This document shows, one piece after another, positions 7,226 to 13,656 of a DNA stretch of 64,000 bases (the first letter of the stretch is position 1; the number at the start of each line of letters is the position of its first letter). The notes under the pieces were generated by a model. That model made no database searches. It was not told where the DNA came from and saw only the letters and a program-made list of their open reading frames with translations. The position numbers and the translations under genes are program-made. The stretch is taken from positions 1 to 64,000 of IMG/VR virus record IMGVR_UViG_3300024517_000018. One strand, given 5' to 3'. The DNA comes from a virus.

Positions 7226-7439
7226 CTGGACTTACTCCAGGGCTGACGAGAGATGGCTGCACAGAGATAACATCCATTTCCAGAAGGAAGCTTTGGAGAT
7301 GCTATATATAGCCGCGAGCCACAGTGGCGGCATCTGCCTCAGAACAAGAGAGGAGTCCCAGAGACTGGAGTCTATGGTTGACGAACTCGCTGTCGCTCTT
7401 GTCGGTGGAATCCCCCATTCATATGAGGAGCTGACATAA
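7203..7439 (+). CDS. Small hypothetical protein
   Basis: This 78-residue protein starts at ATG 7203 (MTHPVCDDWTYSRADERW), behind GGGAGAGTTTG. The last base of its stop is the first base of the next ATG (TAATG). Function is unknown. Confidence 0.6.
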   Translation: MTHPVCDDWTYSRADERWLHRDNIHFQKEALEMLYIAASHSGGICLRTREESQRLESMVDELAVALVGGIPHSYEELT

Positions 7440-7807
7440 TGCCTTGGAGCACGGAAATTCCGCCAGTTACGATAAGGACATTCTTCGAGGGGTTCTCGTA
7501 CCTCTATGGAGACTCTCGCCCAGTTCTGATCATGCGGAGAGGGCTATGCTCAGACGTTCTGGTTTTCCGGACTCACTCAAAGAATCCAGATTACTTCTAT
7601 GGAACTTGTGTTCTGTATCACGGAGAGCCTGAGGTCTGTGATCACGCGGCCAAGTGGTATTCGCCCCTGAAGGGTCACGACTGGATGACGCTGGATGAAT
7701 TCCATAAGAGCAAAAGCCCCTTCGCAATAATCGCTCCGCACGCCCATTCAGAGTGTGGAGAACTTAGTCCAGATAAGATCATTGGAACCGTTCTGTTCGA
7801 TGAATAA
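7439..7807 (+). CDS. Hypothetical protein
   Basis: This 122-residue protein overlaps the previous gene by one base, which indicates coupled translation. It contains LIMRRGLCSDVLVFRTHS and a His/Cys-containing stretch (PHAHSECGELS). No family is recognised. Confidence 0.6.
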   Translation: MPWSTEIPPVTIRTFFEGFSYLYGDSRPVLIMRRGLCSDVLVFRTHSKNPDYFYGTCVLYHGEPEVCDHAAKWYSPLKGHDWMTLDEFHKSKSPFAIIAPHAHSECGELSPDKIIGTVLFDE

Positions 7808-7837
7808 GTCCGAGCCTCAAACCACAGGAGAATAACA

Positions 7838-8161
7838 ATGGCAGCCCAGGGATTCTTTTCTGAGAACTGGACAGACGAAGATGGAAATCCGAATGGAGGG
7901 TGTGTCAGTGGTCGAGGATTTACGATCAGCTGGCAGAATGGGCCTCTGGGTCGCGGGAATGACCGGAAGGAACCGAACGGAGCTTTCGTCGAGGATGTGA
8001 TTCTGGCTGTTGCTGATCGGATTAAGCACTACCAGTCGAGCAAGTTCAAGTGTGACGACAACTCCGCCGCACTGGGTTATCTCGCCATGGCTGTTGACGC
8101 CCTGAGAAAGCGGACTGACGACCGAGAAAAGAGAGACGTCGAGGGGACTCATAGAACGTAA
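7838..8161 (+). CDS. Candidate Acb2/Tad1-like cyclic-nucleotide sponge
   Basis: This 107-residue protein starts behind CACAGGAGAATAACA. The order is a short N-terminal segment, then FTISWQNGPLGR, NGAFVEDVILAVADRI, SAALGYLAMAVDAL and a terminal RKRTDDREKRDVEGTH. I recall this layout (a NG..ED.. helix, a ...L..A...L helix, then RT..R..R.VEGTH) from small phage proteins grouped with the Acb2/Tad1 hairpin family, which bind immune cyclic nucleotides and so block CBASS or Thoeris. That is memory, not a computed match. The accessory-operon context next to a Lar-like gene agrees with an anti-defence role. It may instead be an uncharacterised relative. Confidence 0.45.
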   Translation: MAAQGFFSENWTDEDGNPNGGCVSGRGFTISWQNGPLGRGNDRKEPNGAFVEDVILAVADRIKHYQSSKFKCDDNSAALGYLAMAVDALRKRTDDREKRDVEGTHRT

Positions 8162-8166
8162 CACTA

Positions 8167-8205
8167 TTTTCGCACGATAACATGCGCTGTGTTACCGTGC
8201 GAAAA
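8167..8205. promoter_or_regulatory. Long RNA hairpin between genes
   Basis: TTTTCGCACGATAACA (8167-8182) and TGTTACCGTGCGAAAA (8190-8205) pair along 16 bp with one mismatch around a TGCGCTG loop. It lies between the stop at 8161 and the ATG at 8241. The A/T ends of the stem could make it a bidirectional terminator or a processing site; a long U-run is missing. Confidence 0.7.
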
Positions 8206-8240
8206 TGTTGTTACATGACCACTTTTCAAGGAGAGATGAG

Positions 8241-8417
8241 ATGAGCGAAACGACACTGGCCGACATCGAACTTGAGATCAAATCCCGTCAGCAGCACATT
8301 GGTGCGCTGGTCTCTCAGGTGCATCTTCTGGAACAGATGAGAGAGAGTATGCAGCAACTGAACAGCGTCCGTGACGCTCGCGCTGCGATGGTTAATCAGG
8401 ATGAAGAAGATGAATGA
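8241..8417 (+). CDS. Small coiled-coil protein
   Basis: This 58-residue protein starts behind AAGGAGAGATGAG. Most of it is a predicted helix with heptad-like leucines (IELEIKSRQQHIGALVSQV) and an acidic tail (NQDEEDE). It overlaps the next gene by 8 bp. Function is unknown. Confidence 0.65.
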   Translation: MSETTLADIELEIKSRQQHIGALVSQVHLLEQMRESMQQLNSVRDARAAMVNQDEEDE

Positions 8418-8688
8418 AATGCTCCCGTGCCCGTTCTGCGGCAATGACCAGGTTGAGGTTCTCGACGCAGACAGTGAATACTACGTTCCTGCCGTGATGT
8501 CGGCGTGCCTGATACAATGCGAATGCGGTTGCGCGCTGCAGGGGAAATGGGAATCCAGGGAAGCCGCTATCAATAGATGGAACGCCCGGCCTGAGACATG
8601 GCCAGAGTGGACTGATGCTGTGATCGCTAAAATCAAGGCTCGCGGACAAGAGTTGTTTGACCGACTCCATGAAAAGGATATGGCATGA
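8410..8688 (+). CDS. Lar-like restriction alleviation protein
   Basis: This 92-residue protein starts MNEMLPCPFCGNDQVEV and has a second Cys pair (CECGCAL) followed by ESREAAINRWNAR. The CPFCG...C.CG...A...WN.R layout is typical of the Lar family, small zinc proteins that weaken type I restriction by modulating the host enzyme. ATG 8410 is preferred because AGGA lies 8 bases upstream; ATG 8401 is possible. The last four bases overlap the next start. Confidence 0.7.
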   Translation: MNEMLPCPFCGNDQVEVLDADSEYYVPAVMSACLIQCECGCALQGKWESREAAINRWNARPETWPEWTDAVIAKIKARGQELFDRLHEKDMA

Positions 8689-8915
8689 ACAAGAGCACGA
8701 TGCTGTTTCTTATCGGGGCAGTCCTCACTCATGTCGGGGTATTCTTCGATCCTGGGTACGTCACGACCTCGATCGGAGGTGCGTGTCTGTTTGCCGGTTT
8801 TCTGCAATCAAGGCACGAGACGACAACTGGCCACGAATTAGCTATGGCTAATGTGCAGATGATGATTGCTCAGTACCGCATAACTGCCAGTGAAAACAAA
8901 CAGGACAATAAATGA
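8685..8915 (+). CDS. Small membrane protein
   Basis: This 76-residue protein has two hydrophobic helices (about residues 5-22 and 29-42) and a polar C-terminal tail. It starts within an ATGA overlap and ends in another, so it is translationally coupled on both sides. Its job is unknown; a position among accessory genes argues against it being the holin. Confidence 0.65.
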   Translation: MNKSTMLFLIGAVLTHVGVFFDPGYVTTSIGGACLFAGFLQSRHETTTGHELAMANVQMMIAQYRITASENKQDNK

Positions 8916-9133
8916 AAGTATTTGAGCTGATGCACATCCTTAAGGGTGCCAAGGCTGGCGCTGATGTCGTAATGGGAAATCCCTACACCCTCAACACTCA
9001 CCTCATCTCTGTTGAGGTCGTTGACGACAGCATGGTGCAGCTCACAAGCGCCGACACGGCCCTCATTAACAGCAAGGGCAGGCAGATGGGAATGCTCTCT
9101 GATCTCTCTGCCGTGGAGGCCCCTGATGAGTGA
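8912..9133 (+). CDS. Small hypothetical protein
   Basis: This 73-residue protein begins MKVFELMHILKGAKAGADV. The KGAKAGAD stretch is encoded by a diverged copy of the 18-bp palindrome at 8945-8962. Both ends overlap neighbouring genes. It resembles small phage proteins with an N-terminal HILK...ADV motif of unknown role. Confidence 0.65.
   Translation: MKVFELMHILKGAKAGADVVMGNPYTLNTHLISVEVVDDSMVQLTSADTALINSKGRQMGMLSDLSAVEAPDE
8945..8962. repeat. 18-bp palindrome copy 2, diverged
   Basis: GGTGCC-AAGGCT-GGCGCT has two changes in the left arm but the same AAGGCT centre as the copy at 15119. It lies in frame and encodes GAKAGA. Confidence 0.55.
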
Positions 9134-9296
9134 GCTGTTTAAGCAATTGGCAGAGATGAGGGGCATTACCCCAGAAGAGGCTCTGGAGGAAGCGATTCAG
9201 TTTGCTTACGCGAACGCCAAGCTCTCGAATGACGATATTACGATCGAGATGATCAGGGATGCGTTCGGAGTGATGGACAAAACTATCCAGAATTAG
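9126..9296 (+). CDS. Small hypothetical protein
   Basis: This 56-residue protein (MSELFKQLAEMRGITPEEAL...) overlaps the previous gene by 8 bp. It looks like two or three helices. No family is recognised. Confidence 0.6.
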   Translation: MSELFKQLAEMRGITPEEALEEAIQFAYANAKLSNDDITIEMIRDAFGVMDKTIQN

Positions 9297-9331
9297 CGCT
9301 CGGACTGGCCGGTGTCGCATATAATATCTGG

Positions 9332-9931
9332 ATGCTTGTCTATTGCCTCACAATGTGGATGACGGTTGAGACTTTCTACGAGCAACCGTTCCGTCCAGTT
9401 CCAGAGAGACGCCGCGAGCTGCATATCGCTGTCGACGAACGAGATGTTTCTTCGATGGTCCTGTATCGCGAGTTGTCCATCTCGTGGTTCCGCAGGATTC
9501 CCCGTAAGCACAGGCTGAATCCTGACGTGCTCCTGAAATGCTGCGAGCTGGAGGCCAGGAGACTCCGGATTCTGTCATTCTTCCGGGTCAGATGGCACGA
9601 TTACCAGAGTACTCGCCTCGGAGCTTACCCTCAGTACCGGCTGGGCCGGGATGTATGGCAGACGCTCCCCCAGAATGAGGCAATGAGAGAGTCCCCGGCG
9701 TGGACTGAACTACTGGAAGATATCGCTGATGAATTCTACGCCGAGCAAATGGAAGAGCGCCGCAAAAAGCTGAATATCAGACTTTGGGCGGCGCAATCCA
9801 CATGGTACGACTACGAATACGAAGGGTTTGATGCATCCCATATATGGGACCCGAGCGAAATCAGAACGCTGACAGAGGTGCCCAAACCCAGTCAGTCATG
9901 GAAATGGAAGAGCTGGTCTCTCGAGCAGTAG
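9332..9931 (+). CDS. Hypothetical protein, end may be altered by a junction
   Basis: This frame of up to 199 residues starts at ATG 9332, 9353 or 9359; none has a strong ribosome site, and a TATAAT lies at 9320-9325. It is rich in Arg, Trp and Tyr and matches no family I know. Its stop at 9929-9931 lies exactly where AT-rich foreign sequence begins, so the natural C-terminus may have been lost. Confidence 0.6.
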   Translation: MLVYCLTMWMTVETFYEQPFRPVPERRRELHIAVDERDVSSMVLYRELSISWFRRIPRKHRLNPDVLLKCCELEARRLRILSFFRVRWHDYQSTRLGAYPQYRLGRDVWQTLPQNEAMRESPAWTELLEDIADEFYAEQMEERRKKLNIRLWAAQSTWYDYEYEGFDASHIWDPSEIRTLTEVPKPSQSWKWKSWSLEQ

Positions 9932-10133
9932 AGCAACGGGCATAAATCACAGTCAGCTTTTCTTTCTTCTCTTTCTCGACTCCCATATAAGCGTCTAAAT
10001 CTTCCTGACGAAAACGCCTATGCTCACCAGTAGTCTTGAAAGATTTTATCTTTCCGTTGTTGGCAAGCGTCTTGAGGGTGTTTATAGACACTCCAAGATA
10101 ATCGCTTGCGTCTGTGATTTTATAGATTTTCAT
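9861..10133 (-). pseudogene. Truncated IS607-type serine recombinase (MerR-like HTH plus start of catalytic domain)
   Basis: The frame starts at ATG 10133 (MKIYKITDASDYLGVS). Residues 1-50 are a MerR-like helix-turn-helix (GVSINTLKTLANNGKI, GEHRRFRQEDLDAY), and residues 62-69 read VIYARCST, the opening strand of a serine recombinase with its likely catalytic serine. This order is typical of IS607 TnpA proteins of about 200 residues. After CST the frame leaves the family and reads through plus-strand phage sequence to 9861, so roughly two thirds of the enzyme is missing. It overlaps the methyltransferase stop by 14 bp. Confidence 0.7.
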
Positions 10134-10869
10134 TGATTCGCTTCTCTGCAATTTCGCAATACTCTTTTGATATTTCACTCCCGACAAATTTTCGATTGTT
10201 TAGTAACGCCATTTTAGCCGTTGTTCCACTTCCCAAAAATGGGTCGTAGATTAAATCGTTTTCATTGCTCCAACTTATGATATGGTCGTTTGCTAATTGT
10301 TTAGGAAATACAGCAGGGTGTTTTGTGTCGTTTTTTTTAGTTCCGTAAAACCACACATTCCCTTTTGTTTTTAAGTCTGAAACAATATTTTTACTACTTT
10401 TTAGTTCATCTTTTCCACTATCTCTACAAGTCCTTTTGACAACCTTTCCTGCATTTTTAGATGGTTCTTTTATAATGTTTTTTATTTTAACTTTCCCTTT
10501 ACTAAACACAAACATATATTCAAATTGCTGTTCATACCTATGCCCGTTTTGTCTTGGCTGACTTGCTTTTGAGTAAATCATTGTATCGTGCAAACGAAAA
10601 CCACAATCAATAGCGTGTAATGCTTGCTTAAAAGATGTTCCCGTTTCACTTCCTTTAATTGTTGCATCACCAACAACCCAAACTACTACACCACCCTCTT
10701 TTGTTACCCTATAAAGTTCTTTTATTATAGTTTTCCAATCAAAATCAAACCCTTTGTAATCTCTCAAATTATCATAAGGCGGTGAAGTAACCGTTAAATC
10801 CACAAAGCAATCAGGCATTTTTGCCATCGTATCAAGACAATTTTCGTTGTAAATTTTATTTATCTCCAT
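10120..10869 (-). CDS. Site-specific DNA methyltransferase, N4/N6 beta class
   Basis: This 249-residue enzyme would methylate an exocyclic amino group of adenine or cytosine using S-adenosylmethionine. The catalytic motif TSPPYD lies at residues 28-33 and the cofactor motif DPFLGSGTT near the C-terminus, the order of the beta class. Length suits a compact orphan or type II enzyme. It starts inside the end of an upstream gene fragment and its stop overlaps the recombinase start. Codon use is strongly AT-biased, unlike the phage genes. The recognition site cannot be read from sequence. Confidence 0.85.
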   Translation of the reverse strand: MEINKIYNENCLDTMAKMPDCFVDLTVTSPPYDNLRDYKGFDFDWKTIIKELYRVTKEGGVVVWVVGDATIKGSETGTSFKQALHAIDCGFRLHDTMIYSKASQPRQNGHRYEQQFEYMFVFSKGKVKIKNIIKEPSKNAGKVVKRTCRDSGKDELKSSKNIVSDLKTKGNVWFYGTKKNDTKHPAVFPKQLANDHIISWSNENDLIYDPFLGSGTTAKMALLNNRKFVGSEISKEYCEIAEKRINENL

Positions 10870-10975
10870 CTTTCAACTCCTTAACTAATTTCTCGTTTGC
10901 GTCCACAATCTTCTGCATATCCTCAATAGATATTTCCTTTTCCAAAGGCTCAAAGAAATAAACCTTCTCGTCCTC
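10856..10975 (-). pseudogene. 3' fragment of an AT-rich gene
   Basis: Forty codons ending in TAA (EDEKVYFFEPLEKEISIEDM...) have no start in the block. The fragment overlaps the methyltransferase start by 14 bp. It breaks off near 10975, where phage-like sequence resumes. Confidence 0.6.
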
Positions 10976-11246
10976 TAGCAACTCCAGTCATGAAAGGTTC
11001 GCCGTCCAGAATTGCCCTGACAGCACTTACAGAGTCCATATGTCCGTAATCAGCCAGCCTCATCATGGCATAGTTGGACGCCAGCCGGGCCATGCTCAGG
11101 TTGCTTGTCTGAATTTGGCCGATGGGGTGGTTTAATTCTACACAACCACATGAGCCGTCCATGCCGATTGGAAATCCGCACCCGCCACAGTGGCAGTGAA
11201 CGAGCTGGCAGTGGCTGCGCGTCACCGTGTCAAATTCTATTGTCAT
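10950..11246 (-). pseudogene. Zinc-finger hypothetical protein with a replaced C-terminus
   Basis: The protein starts at ATG 11246 (MTIEFDTVTRSHCQLVHC) behind GTGAGGA. Residues 13-35 hold a cysteine/histidine cluster (CHCGGCGFPIG, GSCGC). The sequence looks like normal phage coding up to GEPFMTGVA (about residue 90); the last eight residues come from the AT-rich block, read out of frame. The original gene is therefore broken or fused. Confidence 0.55.
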
Positions 11247-11267
11247 GCGAGTCCTCACCAACAAACC

Positions 11268-11335
11268 GCCCAACGCGAGCGGCGGATTAAGGCTGTTTCT
11301 GTTCTTCCGAATCGCCAGTCGCCGCCCCGTTAGCT
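11268..11335 (+). other. attC-like imperfect palindrome A
   Basis: GCCCAAC (11268-11274) fits the inverse-core consensus RYYYAAC of integron cassette sites and GTTAGCT (11329-11335) fits the core GTTRRRY at six of seven positions. Inner arms GCGGCG (11279-11284) and CGCCGC (11320-11325) pair. The 68-bp length is in the usual range. Confidence 0.45.
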
Positions 11336-11466
11336 TGGTTGTTAGGTTGCGGCGACATGGACAGTCCTGGCATATGCATCCGCTCTCTTCGAAACCGCAG
11401 CTCTGTTCTGACAACAGTGCTAATATAAGCTGAACATAAACATAAAATCGCGAGGCGGCACCAGTA

Positions 11467-11862
11467 GTGACAATCACTATCCTGCACTTGATTGCGACCA
11501 GTGCTGGCTCGCTTGTTGTGGGCGCTTTGGCTGGGGCCTTTATCGACCATAAATTCTCGGTCGTTCGTGACAGGCGCAACGAATTCAATGAACTCGCCGA
11601 TCCCCTGCGGGCGACCTTCCAGGCCATTATTAGAAGCCACAATCCTATCGGACTCGGACCATCTGACGCCGCTATCGATCGAATCAGCGAAAGAATGGGC
11701 ACTTTGGCATGCAGGGCATTCCGGCATGCCATAAAGAAATACTACCAGGCAGAAGCCCAGGCACCCTGTCACGAAGATGGCCATGGCGGAATTGTCTGCG
11801 ACGATCCCACAGAAGTTCAAAAAGCGGCCAAGAAAGTGCTTAAATATCTTCATAGGAAGTAG
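11467..11862 (+). CDS. Membrane-anchored hypothetical protein, cassette-like gene
   Basis: This 131-residue protein starts at GTG 11467. Residues 5-27 form one membrane helix (LHLIATSAGSLVVGALAGAF), followed by a charged helical domain (RDRRNEFNELADPLRATFQ). I recall similar bacterial proteins with an N-terminal anchor and an RR.EFN.AA..F motif, of unknown function, in chromosomes and cassettes. An overlapping minus-strand frame is a shadow. attC-like palindromes flank the gene, one starting 21 bp after its stop, as in an integron cassette. Confidence 0.6.
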   Translation: MTITILHLIATSAGSLVVGALAGAFIDHKFSVVRDRRNEFNELADPLRATFQAIIRSHNPIGLGPSDAAIDRISERMGTLACRAFRHAIKKYYQAEAQAPCHEDGHGGIVCDDPTEVQKAAKKVLKYLHRK

Positions 11863-11882
11863 CCATGTAAACCAGGAAGGCA

Positions 11883-11973
11883 ACCCAACAAGGCATTGCA
11901 GCAGAGCGGCGAAACTACGCCGAGCTACTTAGGGATATCTTTTTTCGCCGCCTGCTGAATTCGGTCGTTCGTA
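11883..11973 (+). other. attC-like imperfect palindrome B
   Basis: Arms at 11895-11914 and 11943-11960 pair over 18 bp, with two unpaired bases (a G and an A) only in the left arm. Such one-sided bulges are a hallmark of attC sites. ACCCAAC (11883-11889) fits the inverse core; GTTCGTA (11967-11973) is a poor core match. It begins 21 bp after the 11467-11862 stop. Confidence 0.5.
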
Positions 11974-12064
11974 ATGTGAGTCCTTCCCAGATACAGGCAG
12001 GGACATTATCTGTGATTCTCGTTACTCTTGGGCCTGATATTCTGGCTCCTGAAAGGAGATCACT

Positions 12065-12583
12065 ATGGAAGGTGCATTTGGCTGGATTTCCAGCATTATC
12101 CACAATATGGGCCTTGTTTTGCCCAGATTGCTGCATGTTCAGTTCAATCTGGGCTGTGTACTCTTCAAGAGAGGAAAAACTAAGGTTCTGGAGCCCGGAA
12201 TGCATATCTACTGGCCCATCTGGTCGGAGCCAGTTCGATATCCCATCAAGAGACAGACGCTTGATCTGTCGCCTCAGGTATTGACCACGGACGATGGCAG
12301 GACTGTAACTGTGTCTGTAACAGTGGTTTACGAGGTATCAGACATAGAAAAAGCACTCGTAGAGACCTTCGATCTGGAAGAAACAGTATCAGATGTGGCT
12401 CAATTAGGGGTAAAAACAGTCGTTTTGAGCCATAATTACGACGAATTGAAGGGAAATCAGGACAAAATCGACAAATTGCTCAAGTCTGCTGTCCGAAAGT
12501 CACTTCACCCTCATGGTGCCAAAGTGATTGAGGCGTTCATGAGTGATTTCGCCCCCTGCTTCGTCTTCCGGAACATTTGTTGA
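12065..12583 (+). CDS. SPFH/Band 7 (prohibitin-like) domain protein, short
   Basis: This 172-residue protein starts behind AAGGAGATCACT. The core FKRGKTKVLEPGMHIYWP, followed by RQTLDLSPQVLTTDDGRTVTVSVTVVYEV and SDIEKALVE, is the SPFH (stomatin/prohibitin/flotillin) domain, which assembles scaffolds on membranes. The usual C-terminal coiled coil is missing: the frame ends soon after FMSDFAPC, so this is shorter than most family members (about 250-300 residues). Its 3' end overlaps the next minus-strand gene by 84 bp. Truncation during the rearrangement of this patch is possible. Confidence 0.75.
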   Translation: MEGAFGWISSIIHNMGLVLPRLLHVQFNLGCVLFKRGKTKVLEPGMHIYWPIWSEPVRYPIKRQTLDLSPQVLTTDDGRTVTVSVTVVYEVSDIEKALVETFDLEETVSDVAQLGVKTVVLSHNYDELKGNQDKIDKLLKSAVRKSLHPHGAKVIEAFMSDFAPCFVFRNIC

Positions 12584-12721
12584 GAGCATTTTCTCCCAGC
12601 GGTGATTTGTGATGCTGGTTGCTGCCCATGCTCCCAGCAACCCTCCAATCGCCATTCCAATGGTGAGCCCTAGACAGAGAAAGTGTTCTGTCTCTCGCTC
12701 CCTAAGTGCTTTCTCGTTCAT
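12500..12721 (-). CDS. Small membrane protein
   Basis: This 73-residue protein starts at ATG 12721 (MNEKALRERETEHF), two bases past the stop of the gene upstream. One long hydrophobic segment (residues 15-36, rich in Gly and Ala) is followed by a polar tail. The tail region overlaps the SPFH gene on the other strand. Function is unknown. Confidence 0.55.
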   Translation of the reverse strand: MNEKALRERETEHFLCLGLTIGMAIGGLLGAWAATSITNHRWEKMLSTNVPEDEAGGEITHERLNHFGTMRVK

Positions 12722-12951
12722 GCTCACGGGACAGTCTCCCATTTGCCTTCTTTAAGGGAGTCTATATTGGCCACTGCAGCCCTAATACACGCCTCACAGA
12801 CAGAAATCTTGAGTCTCTGCCCGAAATGATTGATTATTGGATTGCATGACACCGTGTATGGACTGTCACAAACATGACATTTACATATGTCTGATTGATT
12901 GCTGTGACAACACACGACCATTAACTCTTTACTGCTCACGGGACAATCTCC
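12721..12951 (-). repeat. Repeated stop/ribosome-site/start junction
   Basis: On the plus strand, TGCTCACGGGACAGTCTCC (12721-12739) and TGCTCACGGGACAATCTCC (12932-12950) differ at one base. Each copy contains, on the minus strand, the last codons of one gene (GTC CCG TGA), a GGAGA ribosome site and the next start. Confidence 0.75.
12724..12939 (-). CDS. Small zinc-finger protein
   Basis: This 71-residue protein is called from GTG 12939, which has AGGAGA seven bases upstream; ATG 12921 is the alternative. It contains CCHSNQSDICKCHVC and a later CEAC, giving two potential CxxC knuckles. It ends in VP-stop, as does the gene upstream. Function is unknown. Confidence 0.55.
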   Translation of the reverse strand: MSSKELMVVCCHSNQSDICKCHVCDSPYTVSCNPIINHFGQRLKISVCEACIRAAVANIDSLKEGKWETVP

Positions 12952-13166
12952 TCGAACTTCTTTATTACGGGGCAGTCGAGTCCGGTGTGATACTCACTCT
13001 TCTCGTGATGGAGATCTTCGCAGCAGAGATGCGTTCTGCGGAGAAGCTCCTGATGAAGCTTCAAGAGTCTGGACGTTTTCTCCAGCTCGCAAGCCAAGCA
13101 TGTGCCGATTGCGTTGGATACACCACGGAACCTCTCGTGGCTTGGGACGGTACAGTAGTTGGGCAT
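12936..13166 (-). CDS. Small cysteine-containing protein
   Basis: This 76-residue protein (MPNYCTVPSHERF...) has CLAC and later CCEDLHHEK and DCPV, consistent with zinc binding. It overlaps the next gene by four bases. No known family. Confidence 0.55.
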   Translation of the reverse strand: MPNYCTVPSHERFRGVSNAIGTCLACELEKTSRLLKLHQELLRRTHLCCEDLHHEKSEYHTGLDCPVIKKFEEIVP

Positions 13167-13178
13167 GTGCGGTCCTGA

Positions 13179-13484
13179 TTATTTAGAGTTCCTGATATAC
13201 AGTTTCATTGCTTTGTCGACCCAGTCGATCACTTGCCTGGATAGTCCGTGCGGAATTCCCCCATTGGGCCACCCTTCGTCGAAGAACTCGTCAAGTGTGT
13301 ATTCGATCCGTTCTTTAATCTCTGAGTAGATATTGTCATCAGTGAGTTCTGGAATGTCCGCACCCTCTGCGGCACACTGTTCGAGGTCCATTCCGTGATC
13401 GAAATACTGGTACAGCTCGGCGTAGATGTACGTTTCCAGCATTGATCGTATTTCGTGAAGCTTAAGCTCCCTTTCAATCTTCAT
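13179..13484 (-). CDS. Hypothetical acidic helical protein
   Basis: This 101-residue protein begins MKIERELKLHEIRSMLET, is rich in Glu, Asp and Tyr, and is probably helical throughout. It overlaps the upstream gene by 11 bp. Function is unknown. Confidence 0.6.
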   Translation of the reverse strand: MKIERELKLHEIRSMLETYIYAELYQYFDHGMDLEQCAAEGADIPELTDDNIYSEIKERIEYTLDEFFDEGWPNGGIPHGLSRQVIDWVDKAMKLYIRNSK

Positions 13485-13656
13485 TCAGACACCCCGTAAA
13501 CAAGACAGTTGCGATTAAGCTGACGGCCAGAAGCAGCATACCCCAGTGTATCGGGGTTGGTTCATTCCAGTACGACGCCATCAGGACTACTAAGCCGACA
13601 GCTAGAAGCGGCCTGGCCACAACAGTAAGGAAGTTGTTGTACTGATTCTTGTTCAT
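13474..13656 (-). CDS. Small two-helix membrane protein
   Basis: This 60-residue protein (MNKNQYNNFLTVVARPLL...) has two hydrophobic segments (about residues 10-28 and 37-56) and overlaps the gene upstream by four bases. Size and layout are compatible with many phage membrane proteins; no role can be assigned. Confidence 0.6.
   Translation of the reverse strand: MNKNQYNNFLTVVARPLLAVGLVVLMASYWNEPTPIHWGMLLLAVSLIATVLFTGCLNED

Larger units (their letters stand above)
9930..10978. mobile_element. AT-rich foreign block
   Basis: A count of 60 bases at 10381-10440 gives 17 G or C, against 35 of 60 at 9661-9720. The block holds the 3' end of one gene, a whole methyltransferase and the front of a recombinase, all on the minus strand and overlapping like a normal operon. 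Both edges cut through reading frames. This fits a transferred fragment, or a chimeric join made during assembly. Confidence 0.75.

Noticed and set aside
11287-11883. Minus-strand 198-codon frame
   Set aside because: It lies opposite the plus-strand membrane-protein gene, which has the more natural hydrophobic and charged pattern; the minus frame has mixed, low-quality composition.
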